From Geothrix limicola (GTDB lineage: Bacteria; Acidobacteriota; Holophagae; Holophagales; Holophagaceae): 64,000 nt of DNA. The notes below the pieces were generated by a model. That model did not search any database and was not told the DNA's origin. It saw nothing but the letters and a program-made list of their open reading frames with translations. This document shows positions 25,346 to 36,267 of this stretch, one piece after another. Position 1 is the first letter of the stretch. Each line of letters starts with the position of its first letter. The position numbers and the translations under genes are program-made. The stretch covers positions 372,001 to 436,000 of the forward strand of contig NZ_BSDE01000001.1 of the NCBI RefSeq assembly GCF_030268085.1. Reading direction: 5' to 3'.

Positions 25346-26406
25346 GGCTCGCCACACCATCCGGATTCGCCACCGAGGTCTTCCTCCTCGAAAAGCCCGA
25401 TCAGACGCTGCTTCCCGAAGGCGCCTGGACCCTGGTGGGTGACGAGCGTCTGCGCGAGGCCTGGACCCGGGCCGGCATGCCCGAGCCCGAGCACGCGCTC
25501 TGGGTGTCGGTGCCCGAAGAGGAAAAGCGGCTGCGCACGGTGATCCCCTGGCTGGAGCACTGGGCCCGTGTGCCCCTGCATCGCGACGCCACGGTGGTCG
25601 CGCTGGGCGGCGGTGTGCTGACGGACCTCACGGGGCTTGCGGCCTCGCTCTTCCTGCGGGGCGTGGCCTGGCAGGTCTGGCCCACCTCCCTCCTGGCCAT
25701 GGCGGACGCGGCGCTGGGAGGCAAGACCGGTGCGGATCTCGCCGCGGGCAAGAACCTGGTGGGTGCCTTCCATCCGCCCCGCCGCCTCGTGGCCTGCACG
25801 GATTTCCTGACCAGCCTGCCGGAGCGCCACCTCGAAAATGGCCGTTGGGAGCTCATCAAGACCGCCCTCATCATGGGCGAGATGGGCTGGGCCATGGAGA
25901 TGCTGCAGGAGGGCCCCGTCAAGTTCGCCTGGGTGGAACGCGCGCTCGCTTTCAAGGCCGGCGTCGTGCACCGGGATCCGCGGGAGTCCGGCGAACGGCG
26001 CCTGCTCAACCTGGGCCACACGCTGGGCCACGCTTTGGAGGCGGCCTCGGGCTACCAGCTCCTCCATGGCGAATCGGTGGGCCTGGGCCTGCTGGGATCC
26101 TGTTTCCTCGCGGAGGAACAGGGGTTGAAGTCCTATCCTGCGGGCCTCCTCGACCTGCTGGCCCGCCGGCTGACGCACCTGGCGCCGCTGGTGGCGCCCT
26201 GGGCCGACTGCCTGCCGCTGCTGGCCCGGGACAAGAAGGCCGTGCGCGCCGCCCATGCGGACGGCGAAACGGCCGTCACGCAGATCCAATGCGTCCTCCC
26301 GCGCCCCGGCGAACCCGCCGTGCAGCGGGCCCTGCCGCCCCAGGCCTGGGAATCCGCCCACGCCCGGCTTCTGTCCACGCTCCACCAGGAGGGTGTCCGT
26401 GCCTGA
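25342..26406 (+). CDS. aroB: 3-dehydroquinate synthase
   Basis: AroB forms 3-dehydroquinate from DAHP in the shikimate pathway using NAD and a divalent metal. The 354-residue protein shows VALGGGVLTDLTGLAAS (NAD binding), WPTSLLAMADAALGGKTG, GKNLVGAFHPP, and NLGHTLGHALEA and HGESV metal ligands. A few positions differ from the consensus (PTSLLAMADAALGG for PTTLLAQVDASVGG). It is coupled to the M28 gene by ATGA and overlaps the TPR gene at its end. Its partner aroK appears in a ThiE fusion at 19352-20497. Confidence 0.93.
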   Translation: MRLATPSGFATEVFLLEKPDQTLLPEGAWTLVGDERLREAWTRAGMPEPEHALWVSVPEEEKRLRTVIPWLEHWARVPLHRDATVVALGGGVLTDLTGLAASLFLRGVAWQVWPTSLLAMADAALGGKTGADLAAGKNLVGAFHPPRRLVACTDFLTSLPERHLENGRWELIKTALIMGEMGWAMEMLQEGPVKFAWVERALAFKAGVVHRDPRESGERRLLNLGHTLGHALEAASGYQLLHGESVGLGLLGSCFLAEEQGLKSYPAGLLDLLARRLTHLAPLVAPWADCLPLLARDKKAVRAAHADGETAVTQIQCVLPRPGEPAVQRALPPQAWESAHARLLSTLHQEGVRA

Positions 26407-28285
26407 TCGCCGATTCCCCATGCGCGCTGCCATGCTGCTTCCCCTGTTTGCGCTGTCGCTCGCGGCGGCGCCCCTTGCCGCCGAGGATGTGCGCGCCCTC
26501 ATGCTGCAGGCGAGGGCCCTCCAGTTGCGGGGCGGAGGCGCCGATCCGGCAGCCGCCGCGGCGCTCTACCGTCGTGTGCTGGCCCAGGTTCCCGAAAGCG
26601 CCGAAGCGAATCTCCGCCTCTCCGAATCGCTGCAGGAAGCGCAGGATGCGGATGCGGCCGTGGCTCCGGCGCGCAAGGCCGTGGAACTGGCGCCGCAGAA
26701 CGCCGAAGCCCAGGCGCACCTGGCCCTGCTTCAGTACCAGCGTGCGCAGAAGGACGCCAGCCTCGCCCCCGAAGCCGTGCGGGAACTGCGGACCGCGACG
26801 CTGCGGCTGCCCCAGGATCCCGAATTATGGGCCCGCCTCGGCGAGGTCTCCGAACAGACCAAGGACAACGAAGGGGCGCTGCGGGCCTGGCTCCGGCTGG
26901 GCCGCCTGCGGCCCAGCTTCGCCCCAGCCTGGGAGCGCGCCTTGATTCATGCCCGGGCCACCCAGGATTACGAGGGCAAGCGCGAAGCGCTGCTGGCGTT
27001 GAATGCGCGGAACCCCGAAGACCGGCACCTGCGGATGCTGGAGGAACTGGCGCGCGAGCAGATCCAGCTGGGCTACCTCGCCCATGCCGAAGAAAGCTTC
27101 CTCCTGCTGGCCAGCCATCTGCCCCAGGAGGCGGGGCTCTGGGAGAACGTGTCCCTCGTGCGTCTCCAGACCTCCCGGTTCTCGGAAGCGCTTGAAACCC
27201 TGGCCAAGGCCGAGGCGCTGAAACCCAGTCCGGCCCTGACGTTCAACACGGCGAGCGCCCTGATGAACCTGGGGCGGTTCGAAGAAGCGGAAAAGCGCCT
27301 CAAGACCATCGTGAATCAGGAGGTCGAGCCGCAGCGGGTCGCGGACGGTGCGCCGATGCTGTACGCGGAATCCCTGCTGCTGCAGGGCAAGGGGAAGGCG
27401 CTGCTGGCCTTCCTGAAGGAGCGGCGCCCGCGCCCCGCCACCGATGGCGAAGCGCAGGTCTTCAAGACCCAGGCTCTCATCAGCCTCAACGACTGGAAGA
27501 GCGGACTCGAAGCCCTGAAGGAGGGCATCGCCCTCTATCCGAAGGTGCCCTTCTTCCAGCAGGCCGCCAAGCTGCCGCCCAAGTATCTGGAGTATTCCTT
27601 CTTCCATCGGAAGGAGACCCGCGCCGCCCTGGAGCAGCTGCATCTGGAAGGCATGGCGGCCCTGTGGCAGGAGTTCCAACGCTGGGACAAGTGCCTCGAA
27701 GCCCTCGAAAAATCCCGCAGCCTTTCGCCGGTGCGCCGCGTGGACATGCTGATCACCCTGAGCCAGGCCTACGATCAGCTGGGCCATCAGGTGGAATCCC
27801 TGGCGGTGCTGCGCGAGGCCCAGGCCCTGGAGCCCACCAACCCCCTCGTCCAGAACAACCTCGGCTACTCGCTGCTCGAACAGGGCCGCGATCTCGAAGA
27901 GGCCGCGAGCCTCATCGAGGCCAGCGCCAAGGCCACCCCGGACAACGGCAACGTGGTGGACAGCCTGGGCTGGGCGCAGTTCAAGCTGGGCCGCCTCGCC
28001 GAGGCCGAAGCCACCCTTCGTCGTGCCGCGGAGCTGAATCCCTTCAGTCCCGAAGTGCGCAAGCACCTCGGCGAAGTCCTGGTGAAACAGGGCAAGCTCA
28101 CCGAGGCCGCCGAGCAGTGGGACCGAGCCCTCGCCTTCGTCTTCCCCGATCGGACGGCCCTGGAAAAGCGCCTGGGCGATCTTCGCGTGCGCATCGCCAA
28201 GGAGCAGGCCCGGAAGCTGGAGATGGTCGCGCCTCCTCCATCGGCGCCCACCTTGAAGCCCGACGATGAGGAGGATGACCTGTGA
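26399..28285 (+). CDS. Exported TPR-repeat protein
   Basis: This is a 628-residue tetratricopeptide protein. It has a signal peptide (AMLLPLFALSLAAAPLAA) and many TPR-like helix pairs, for example around LYRRVLAQVPESAEANLRLSE and NNLGYSLLEQGRDLEEAASL. It looks like a periplasmic or outer-membrane-attached scaffold. GTG at 26399 is preceded by AGGAGG six bases away, and the aroB stop overlaps the start of this gene; an ATG at 26420 is the alternative. The next gene overlaps its stop (GTGA). No enzymatic motif is visible. Confidence 0.85.
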   Translation: MPDRRFPMRAAMLLPLFALSLAAAPLAAEDVRALMLQARALQLRGGGADPAAAAALYRRVLAQVPESAEANLRLSESLQEAQDADAAVAPARKAVELAPQNAEAQAHLALLQYQRAQKDASLAPEAVRELRTATLRLPQDPELWARLGEVSEQTKDNEGALRAWLRLGRLRPSFAPAWERALIHARATQDYEGKREALLALNARNPEDRHLRMLEELAREQIQLGYLAHAEESFLLLASHLPQEAGLWENVSLVRLQTSRFSEALETLAKAEALKPSPALTFNTASALMNLGRFEEAEKRLKTIVNQEVEPQRVADGAPMLYAESLLLQGKGKALLAFLKERRPRPATDGEAQVFKTQALISLNDWKSGLEALKEGIALYPKVPFFQQAAKLPPKYLEYSFFHRKETRAALEQLHLEGMAALWQEFQRWDKCLEALEKSRSLSPVRRVDMLITLSQAYDQLGHQVESLAVLREAQALEPTNPLVQNNLGYSLLEQGRDLEEAASLIEASAKATPDNGNVVDSLGWAQFKLGRLAEAEATLRRAAELNPFSPEVRKHLGEVLVKQGKLTEAAEQWDRALAFVFPDRTALEKRLGDLRVRIAKEQARKLEMVAPPPSAPTLKPDDEEDDL

Positions 28286-28752
28286 TCTTCCTGCAGGCGC
28301 CGCCCGCCCTGTCCACCCCCGCTCCCATGACCCCGGCGCCCATCCGGGCCCAGTACGGCTGGGGCTACGCAGGCCCCGACGGCGAGGGCGTCGGCACCCT
28401 GAGCCTGCTCATGGAGCCCGTCAGCGGCCGCCTCGTCATCGAACTGCACGCGCCCGGCGAACGGCTGCTCCTGCTCGAAGGAGACGCTGCCTCGGGCTAC
28501 CGCCTGCAGGTGCCGCGGCAGAAGGTGGATCAGCGGGCCGCCTCGCTGTCCCAGCTGCCGCTGCCCTTCCTGCCCCAGATCCCCAGCGTGGAGGCCCTGC
28601 TGAAGCTCCTGCGCACGGGGGAAGGCGCGGGCGTCTCCGTGACGAAGAAGGACGCCCAGGGCCCCCTGAAGCTCCACTGGCGGGGCAAGGATCCGCGAGG
28701 CAAGGACGAGCAGGTCTGGCTGGACCGGCGGCGTTGGGAAACCGCGCCCTGA
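28282..28752 (+). CDS. Unknown protein coupled to the TPR gene
   Basis: The 156-residue product starts at GTG overlapping the TPR stop codon. The N-terminus is hydrophobic-Pro-rich but is not a convincing signal peptide. The body is beta-rich with charged turns, for example GEGVGTLSLLMEP and GRLVIELHAPGERLLLLEG. This shape, beside a TPR protein, recalls LolB-like proteins or the outer-membrane partner of a TPR protein, but similarity is too weak to name it. Co-translation suggests the pair works together. Confidence 0.7.
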   Translation: MIFLQAPPALSTPAPMTPAPIRAQYGWGYAGPDGEGVGTLSLLMEPVSGRLVIELHAPGERLLLLEGDAASGYRLQVPRQKVDQRAASLSQLPLPFLPQIPSVEALLKLLRTGEGAGVSVTKKDAQGPLKLHWRGKDPRGKDEQVWLDRRRWETAP

Positions 28753-28780
28753 GCTTGACTGGGCGCTTGCCTGGGCGGTT

Positions 28781-29644
28781 TCAGTGGACCGGTTTCACCC
28801 GGGGGGCGGGCCGGCCCGCCTGAATCCACGCGCTGAGGATGGCGTCGCCGAGGTGTTGGCCCGCGGTCTGTAGCTGCTGCTTCACGACGGCCCGCTGCTT
28901 GGTCCAGAAGATCGCCCAGTAGGCGTCGGTGCGCTGTTTCCCGCGCCCACCCACGGGCGTGGTGCGGTCGGCGGCGCGGTCATCTTCCAGGAGCTGGGGC
29001 ACCAGGGCATGGGAGGCGCGCAGCCAGGCCCAGGGGCGGACGAGCAGGGCCGCATCGGGTTGGGCCGGGAGGGCGGCCAGGTCATCCTCGACGATGAAGC
29101 GTTCCACCAGGCCGGTCTCCCAGCGCTTGTGCACACCCTTCTGGCCAGTGAGTTCTCCGTCGTGGTTCACGGTGGTGTGCAGGGGTACGTGGGCATCGGC
29201 GATGTAGTGGCCCAGGATGGCGGTGGCCATCGCGACCTCGGCGGGATCGCCGCCGCGAAAGGCATCCACCAGATCCCGCCAGCGGTCCTGGATGATCCAG
29301 GGCACCACGCCCTGGCGGTAGAAGTCGCCGCCGAGCTTGACCTGCGCCTCATCCAGCGAGAGGGAGATCTGATCCGGACTGCCGTAGGCTTCCATATCCA
29401 GGAAGTGACGAGGCCCTTCTTTGTGATCCTGCTTCCAATGATCGGGATCGGAGGCGTGGTCGGCCACCTCCGCTTCGCGGCCCGCGAACCAGGCCTGCGG
29501 CCCCGCGGGCAGCGACCGGAGCGCCAGGGAAGACACGATGCGGTGGCCCTTGTCGCCCCAGGCTTGGAGGGGGGTGCCCAAACTCAGCGTCGTGGCGAGG
29601 AGGGCTCCCGCCAGGTACCGAGGCCAAAGAAACGAACGGGGCAC
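28781..29644 (-). CDS. S1/P1-type zinc nuclease, secreted
   Basis: The 287-residue protein has a signal peptide (about 1-28) followed by the mature N-terminus AWGDKGHRIV, where the first Trp ligates zinc in this family. Other ligands appear as a His/Asp set at DHASDPDHW, the HFLDMEAY segment and GHYIADAHVPLHT. The S1/P1 group cleaves single-stranded nucleic acids and 3'-nucleotides and may scavenge phosphate or nucleotides. GTG at 29644 overlaps the TAG of the lipoprotein gene, so the genes are coupled. Confidence 0.88.
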   Translation of the reverse strand: MPRSFLWPRYLAGALLATTLSLGTPLQAWGDKGHRIVSSLALRSLPAGPQAWFAGREAEVADHASDPDHWKQDHKEGPRHFLDMEAYGSPDQISLSLDEAQVKLGGDFYRQGVVPWIIQDRWRDLVDAFRGGDPAEVAMATAILGHYIADAHVPLHTTVNHDGELTGQKGVHKRWETGLVERFIVEDDLAALPAQPDAALLVRPWAWLRASHALVPQLLEDDRAADRTTPVGGRGKQRTDAYWAIFWTKQRAVVKQQLQTAGQHLGDAILSAWIQAGRPAPRVKPVH

Positions 29645-30564
29645 TACAGCGCCACTTCCAGGGCGGGGCCCACCACCCCGGTGCGGAAGAAGGAGGTCTT
29701 GATCTCGGCCTCCTTGGGCACGCTGATGAGCACCGCACCTCGCACTTCCTCACCGGGCTTGAGGGTCTTCAGTTCCAGAGCATGGCCGTAGCCCAACTGG
29801 AGGCCGCCCATGCTGTAGCGGCGGCCCTGGGCATCCAGGACTTCCACATTCAGGGGGTTCACCTGGAACCCGGCGGCCACGCTGGCGTTGCGCACGCTGA
29901 CTTCCAGCTGGCACAGCTTCTGGCCGGGCTTGGGGCTGGACTTCCAGAGGCCATCGGAGACGGCCTCCGGGAAGGCCACCTTGTGAACGGTGTACTGGAG
30001 CCCGCTCGCCTCGGTCGGTTCGCCAATCCTAGGCATGGGCCTCCGGGGTGGAGCCTGGGCCGGGAGGTCCAGGCGCACCCGCAGCGCATGCGGGAGGGGA
30101 CCCTGGAACTGGACGAGGCGCTTCCCCTTGGGAACGACGAAGAGTGCGGAGGCTTCCCTGGTTTCACCGGGATTCAGGCGCAGCTGGAGCATGCGGTTGA
30201 TGAGCATGGGCCAGGCGGGCATGTTGGCGGCCTTCAGGGGCTGATCCTGGCCCTCAACCTCGAGACGAAGGTCGAACTCATTGGCGGTGAGGGGGGAGGG
30301 GGACAGGTTTTCCAACCGGAGCTTCACCACTGCAAAGAGGGCTCCGGACTGGGCTGGCGTGAGCCGGGCTCCCAGGTCGCTGGTCATCTCCTCGCAGAAC
30401 TGGAGCTCCTGCAGAGTGAGGGCGAGTTGATCGTTGGCGGCCCGCTCGCCCATCTGCACGGGCCTGGGGCCCGAAAAGCGCCGGCAGGCGAGGCCACCGG
30501 AGAGGATGAGGGCGGTCGTGAAGGCCAGGGCCGCTCGTTTCAAGAGGTGCTGGTGGACGGGCAT
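29644..30564 (-). CDS. Lipoprotein with two beta-sandwich domains, unknown function
   Basis: This 306-residue protein has a signal peptide ending in LSGGLAC (lipobox) and two domains of about 120 residues. Each resembles a DUF4352/telokin-like immunoglobulin fold (LRLENLSPSPLTANEFDLRL and VSVRNASVAAGFQVNPLN). The gene overlaps the S1/P1 nuclease gene by one base and follows lepB in the same direction. It is probably anchored in a membrane facing the periplasm. Function unknown. Confidence 0.75.
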   Translation of the reverse strand: MPVHQHLLKRAALAFTTALILSGGLACRRFSGPRPVQMGERAANDQLALTLQELQFCEEMTSDLGARLTPAQSGALFAVVKLRLENLSPSPLTANEFDLRLEVEGQDQPLKAANMPAWPMLINRMLQLRLNPGETREASALFVVPKGKRLVQFQGPLPHALRVRLDLPAQAPPRRPMPRIGEPTEASGLQYTVHKVAFPEAVSDGLWKSSPKPGQKLCQLEVSVRNASVAAGFQVNPLNVEVLDAQGRRYSMGGLQLGYGHALELKTLKPGEEVRGAVLISVPKEAEIKTSFFRTGVVGPALEVAL

Positions 30565-30615
30565 TCACGGCTCCGGTGGGCGGGGCTGGGGACGGGCAGA
30601 GGAGATTCGACGGGT

Positions 30616-31494
30616 CTATTCGGGGATGGTCCCCGTGCGGTCCCAGCGGGTGCGGGTGAAGAAGTGGCGGGCGGCGTCGATGAAGTCGGCGGCCACGTCC
30701 GTGGGGCCGTCGGGCACGCGGCCGTTGTCATTGTCTGTGTCGCCTTCTCGGAAGCTCCACCACACGATGAAGGGCCGGCCCCGCAGGTGGTCCATGGGGA
30801 GGAAGCCCCAGTAGCGGCTGTCCATGCTGTTGTCGCGGTTGTCGCCCATAGCGAAGATGTGGCCCGGCGGCACGGTGACGGGGCCCAGGTTGTCCTTGAA
30901 TCCGTTCTGGATGAGGCTTTCCATGGACTGCATCTGGTTGCGGTCGTGCAGGGCGAGCACCTCGGGATCGGCGTGACGCCAGAGCCCGACAGGGCTCTCG
31001 GCTTCGCCGGCGTTGCGCGTGAGGGGCCAGGGGCCCGGCGTCGGTCCATCGGGCGTGCGGCCGAACATGTGCTCGAAGGGGCCCGTGACCTGCTTCCCAT
31101 TTACGTAGAGCCGCTTGTTGCGCATCTCCACCGTGTCGCCGGGCAGGGCCACGCAGCGCTTCACGTAGTCCTGGTCGCGATCGATGGGATAGCGGAAGAC
31201 GATGATGTCGCCGCGCTTCACGCCGCGCATGGGGAAGAGCTTCTCCTCCCAGGCCCACTGGGGCTGGGCGAAGATGAACTTGTTGGCCAGCAGGTGGTCC
31301 CCGATCATCAGCGTGTTCCGCATGGAGGCGGAAGGGATCTTGAACTGCTGCCCGACGAAGGCCTTGAAGAAGAGGATCAGCACCATGGCGAAGCAGATCA
31401 CTTCGAGGTTGTCGCGCACCATGCCCTTCTCGGCGCCCGGAGGCACCGCGATCTCGAGATCCTCGGCGGGGGCAGGGTGGGTGGATTCGGTCAT
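30616..31494 (-). CDS. lepB: Signal peptidase I
   Basis: LepB cleaves signal peptides after export. The 292-residue protein has one membrane helix (about residues 30-50), the catalytic Ser in PSASM and the general base Lys in YVKRCVALPGDTV. The later GDNRDNSMDSRYWG box is also complete. A long insertion is present between the KRCVALPGD and GDNRDNS boxes, so it is larger than a minimal enzyme. The gene belongs to the tex-lipoprotein-lepB-lipoprotein-nuclease minus-strand group. Confidence 0.95.
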   Translation of the reverse strand: MTESTHPAPAEDLEIAVPPGAEKGMVRDNLEVICFAMVLILFFKAFVGQQFKIPSASMRNTLMIGDHLLANKFIFAQPQWAWEEKLFPMRGVKRGDIIVFRYPIDRDQDYVKRCVALPGDTVEMRNKRLYVNGKQVTGPFEHMFGRTPDGPTPGPWPLTRNAGEAESPVGLWRHADPEVLALHDRNQMQSMESLIQNGFKDNLGPVTVPPGHIFAMGDNRDNSMDSRYWGFLPMDHLRGRPFIVWWSFREGDTDNDNGRVPDGPTDVAADFIDAARHFFTRTRWDRTGTIPE

Positions 31495-31514
31495 GTCAGC
31501 TCCGGTTCGGGGCT

Positions 31515-32116
31515 TCAGGAGCGCTTGGAGGTGGGGAGGTCCGTGAAGCCACGGGCCACGAGTCGATTCACGGCCACCCAGGCGCCGTCGCGGTAGATGC
31601 GGGATTCCACCTCACCGAGATTGGGCAGGAAGAGGGTCCGGCGCTGGATGCCATCGGGTGTGCGGGTCTCGATCCAGAGGCCCACGGGGTCCGAGGTCTC
31701 AGGCAGGATCGAGGCCCCTTCCCAGGTGGAGCGGCCGATGACGCGGTATTCGATGCCACGGTCCGTCCAGCGGGAAAGGTTCTGGAATCCCGCGGGCAGG
31801 GGCTGGGCGACGACATTGCCCTGGTCGTCGAGCATGGCGATGCCGCCGCCTTCGTGCTTGAACAGCAGGTTCTGCTGGCCGTGGGCGTTGGACAAGGTCA
31901 ACCGGACGAGGGTGGGGCCGCTGGGACTCAGGGAGGCCCGGGCCACGCGGAATTGCAACCGTTCCGCCGTGCGGAGGGGCTGGGGCAGGGAGGGGTTCTC
32001 GTAGGTGAGGGTGAGGCCCTCCTCCCATGGGCCGTAGACCGGCGCGGCGCTGCGAGGCTGGCAGGCCAGGAGCAGCAGGAGCGCCGCGGGCGCGAGCCGG
32101 TTCAGCCGGGCCTGCA

Positions 32117-32117
<1 letters not shown>
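31515..32117 (-). CDS. Small lipoprotein, unknown function
   Basis: This 200-residue product has a signal peptide and lipobox (LLLLLAC near residue 19). The mature region is beta-rich, with LTLTYENPSLPQPLRTAERL and an FLPNLGEVESRIYRDGAWVAVNRL segment near the C-terminus. No named domain is recognised. Its ATG overlaps the tex stop codon (TGATG), so its translation depends on tex. It ends 20 bases before lepB. Confidence 0.72.
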
Positions 32118-34597
<2,480 letters not shown>

Positions 34598-34759
34598 ACT
34601 TGCTCCTTGCGAACTTTCCCAGAGGGACCTGCGATCATACCAAGGACCGGCCTCGGCTGCTTGGTTCAGCCCCCGAGGGGCCGCAACCATGACCTCCTTT
34701 CTTCGCACCGCGACGGGGATGCACGGTGTGGGGACCTTCGGGAAGATCCAACCGGTCTG

Positions 34760-34878
34760 CCTTTATCACCGTCCATCACCGTTTATCACCGGCTTCATGG
34801 CCTTGTCTTTTTCGCTGGGAAGCCGCGGCGAAAGAAAAAAGGGCAACCGGTGATGGACAGTGATGAACGGTGATAAGG
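34760..34878. repeat. Iterated inverted repeat of ATCACCG units
   Basis: The 337-base gap between the tex start (34597) and the CobW gene (stop at 34935) holds little else. The left arm (34760-34792) has three units of ATCACCG separated by two or three bases; the right arm (34847-34878) is its near-exact reverse complement. The 54-base loop contains a second weak pairing between a TTTTTCGC stretch and a GCGAAAG/A-run stretch. It resembles a foldback or REP-like element, or a multi-site protein-binding region. Confidence 0.7.
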
Positions 34879-34934
34879 AGGGCCTTCATCGGTCGATCGC
34901 GTGACTCAGGCCAGATGGGAAGACAGAAGCGATC

Positions 34935-35951
34935 TCAGTTCCGGAGGGTGACCTTGCGGCGGGCGCCTTCGGGTGCCACTTCGAGGCCGCGCAGATCCTT
35001 CTTCCATTGCGTGTGATCCAGGTTCGTGCCGATGGCCACAGCTACGCAGGCCGCTGCGGTGCCGTCGGCCAGAAGGGGCAGGGGCGAGATCTCCAGGCGC
35101 CCGTCCGCCAGTTGGAAGGCCCAGCGGTCGCTGCCGTCGTTGCGCGCGGCCCAGCCGGCGAAGGCGCAGACACCCTTGGCGCGCAGGAGCTCGCCCTGGG
35201 TGGGCGACGCGAGGAGGAGGGCCTCCAGGGCCGCCGGATCCACCGGATGATCCCAGTGCAGGCTGAGCGAACGGGCCTCGGCGAAGCTGGTGCTGTCGCT
35301 GGCTTCCCAACCCTCGGGCAGGGGCCGCACATCGCCCAGCCAGGGATCGGGGCTGCCTTCGGGCGCGACGCCCTGGCGCGTCGCCACCAGCGGAATATGG
35401 CGGAAGGCCGCGTGCAGTTCACTTTCCCAGGCCACCGCGCCCGAGGGATCGAGGTCGGCCTTGCTGAGGTGGATGAGGCTGGCCAGGGCCGCCTGGCGGT
35501 GGAGCAGGGGCTTGGTCTTCAGATGGTCCACGGGGGCCAGGCAGGAGATCACCGTCAGCAGGCCCGCCAGGCGCAACCGCCCCGCCAGCGCGGGCTCCTG
35601 TTCCAGATCCAGCAGGTCCGTGGGATCGGCCAGGCCCGTCGTCTCCAGCACGACGCGCTGGGGGCGCTGGGCCTCGGGTTGATCGCACCAGGCCTTGAGG
35701 GTGGTGATGACATCGTCGCGCAGGCTGCAGCAGACGCAGCCGTTCACCAGGTTCTCCACGCCCGCCAGCTCGGGCCGCTCGGTGTCCACCAGGGTGCCGT
35801 CCACGCTGACGGCGCCGAATTCGTTGATGAGCACGGCCACCCGGCGGGAGGCGGCCACCTCGGCCTTCAGCAGCCGGTTGACGACGGTGGTTTTGCCCGC
35901 GCCCAGGGGGCCGGTGACGATGAGGATGTCGAGGGGGGCGGGTCCGTCCAT
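34935..35951 (-). CDS. CobW/COG0523 G3E-family GTPase, metal chaperone type
   Basis: The 338-residue protein has a P-loop GPLGAGKTTVV, the COG0523 metal-binding motif GCVCCSL, an ETTGLADP segment (Walker B region), and HLSKADLD as the NKxD-like G4 region. The C-terminal CobW domain occupies about 220-330. Such proteins hand zinc, nickel or cobalt to target enzymes. The start is ATG at 35951; a GGAGGG touches the ATG and leaves poor spacing, and a TTG at 35990 is the alternative. No obvious target gene is beside it. Confidence 0.85.
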   Translation of the reverse strand: MDGPAPLDILIVTGPLGAGKTTVVNRLLKAEVAASRRVAVLINEFGAVSVDGTLVDTERPELAGVENLVNGCVCCSLRDDVITTLKAWCDQPEAQRPQRVVLETTGLADPTDLLDLEQEPALAGRLRLAGLLTVISCLAPVDHLKTKPLLHRQAALASLIHLSKADLDPSGAVAWESELHAAFRHIPLVATRQGVAPEGSPDPWLGDVRPLPEGWEASDSTSFAEARSLSLHWDHPVDPAALEALLLASPTQGELLRAKGVCAFAGWAARNDGSDRWAFQLADGRLEISPLPLLADGTAAACVAVAIGTNLDHTQWKKDLRGLEVAPEGARRKVTLRN

Positions 35952-36021
35952 CCCTCCATGATGCCGCCCAAGTCGGCCCTGTTCCAACAACGGGTTGAGG
36001 CGTCAGCGAGGAAGGAATTCA

Positions 36022-36122
36022 AAAGCGGAGGGTAGCCGAGGCGCTGAGGATAGCTGAGAAAATCGGGTGCAACGCTACCCCATGCCTCCGCTTTCCTCTC
36101 CCCTTCCGCTTTCCTCCGCTTT
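36022..36122. repeat. Foldback and short tandem CCGCTTT repeat upstream of waaA
   Basis: The 316-base gap from 35952 to 36267 holds this. AAAGCGGAGGGTAGC (36022-36036) matches, in reverse complement, GCTACCC (36074-36080) and CCTCCGCTTT (36085-36094), with four extra bases between the halves. CCGCTTT then repeats at 36106-36112 and 36116-36122. A short AATTCC/GGAATT stem (36230-36251) lies nearer to waaA. I cannot assign a promoter. Confidence 0.5.
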
Positions 36123-36267
36123 AAATATTCCTTTCGCCCTTGTGAATCGGTTATCGCTGAAATCGCGGGATTGGCTGAAAACACCATCGCCAAGGTTGGT
36201 CCACGTCTCGCCTGCTTTTTCGATTCCAAAATTCCGCACAAGCCTGGAATTGTGAGAGCGTTGAGGC

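Noticed and set aside
24451-25360. Overlapping open frames opposite the M28 peptidase and aroB
   Set aside because: Shadows of conserved plus-strand genes, no motif support.
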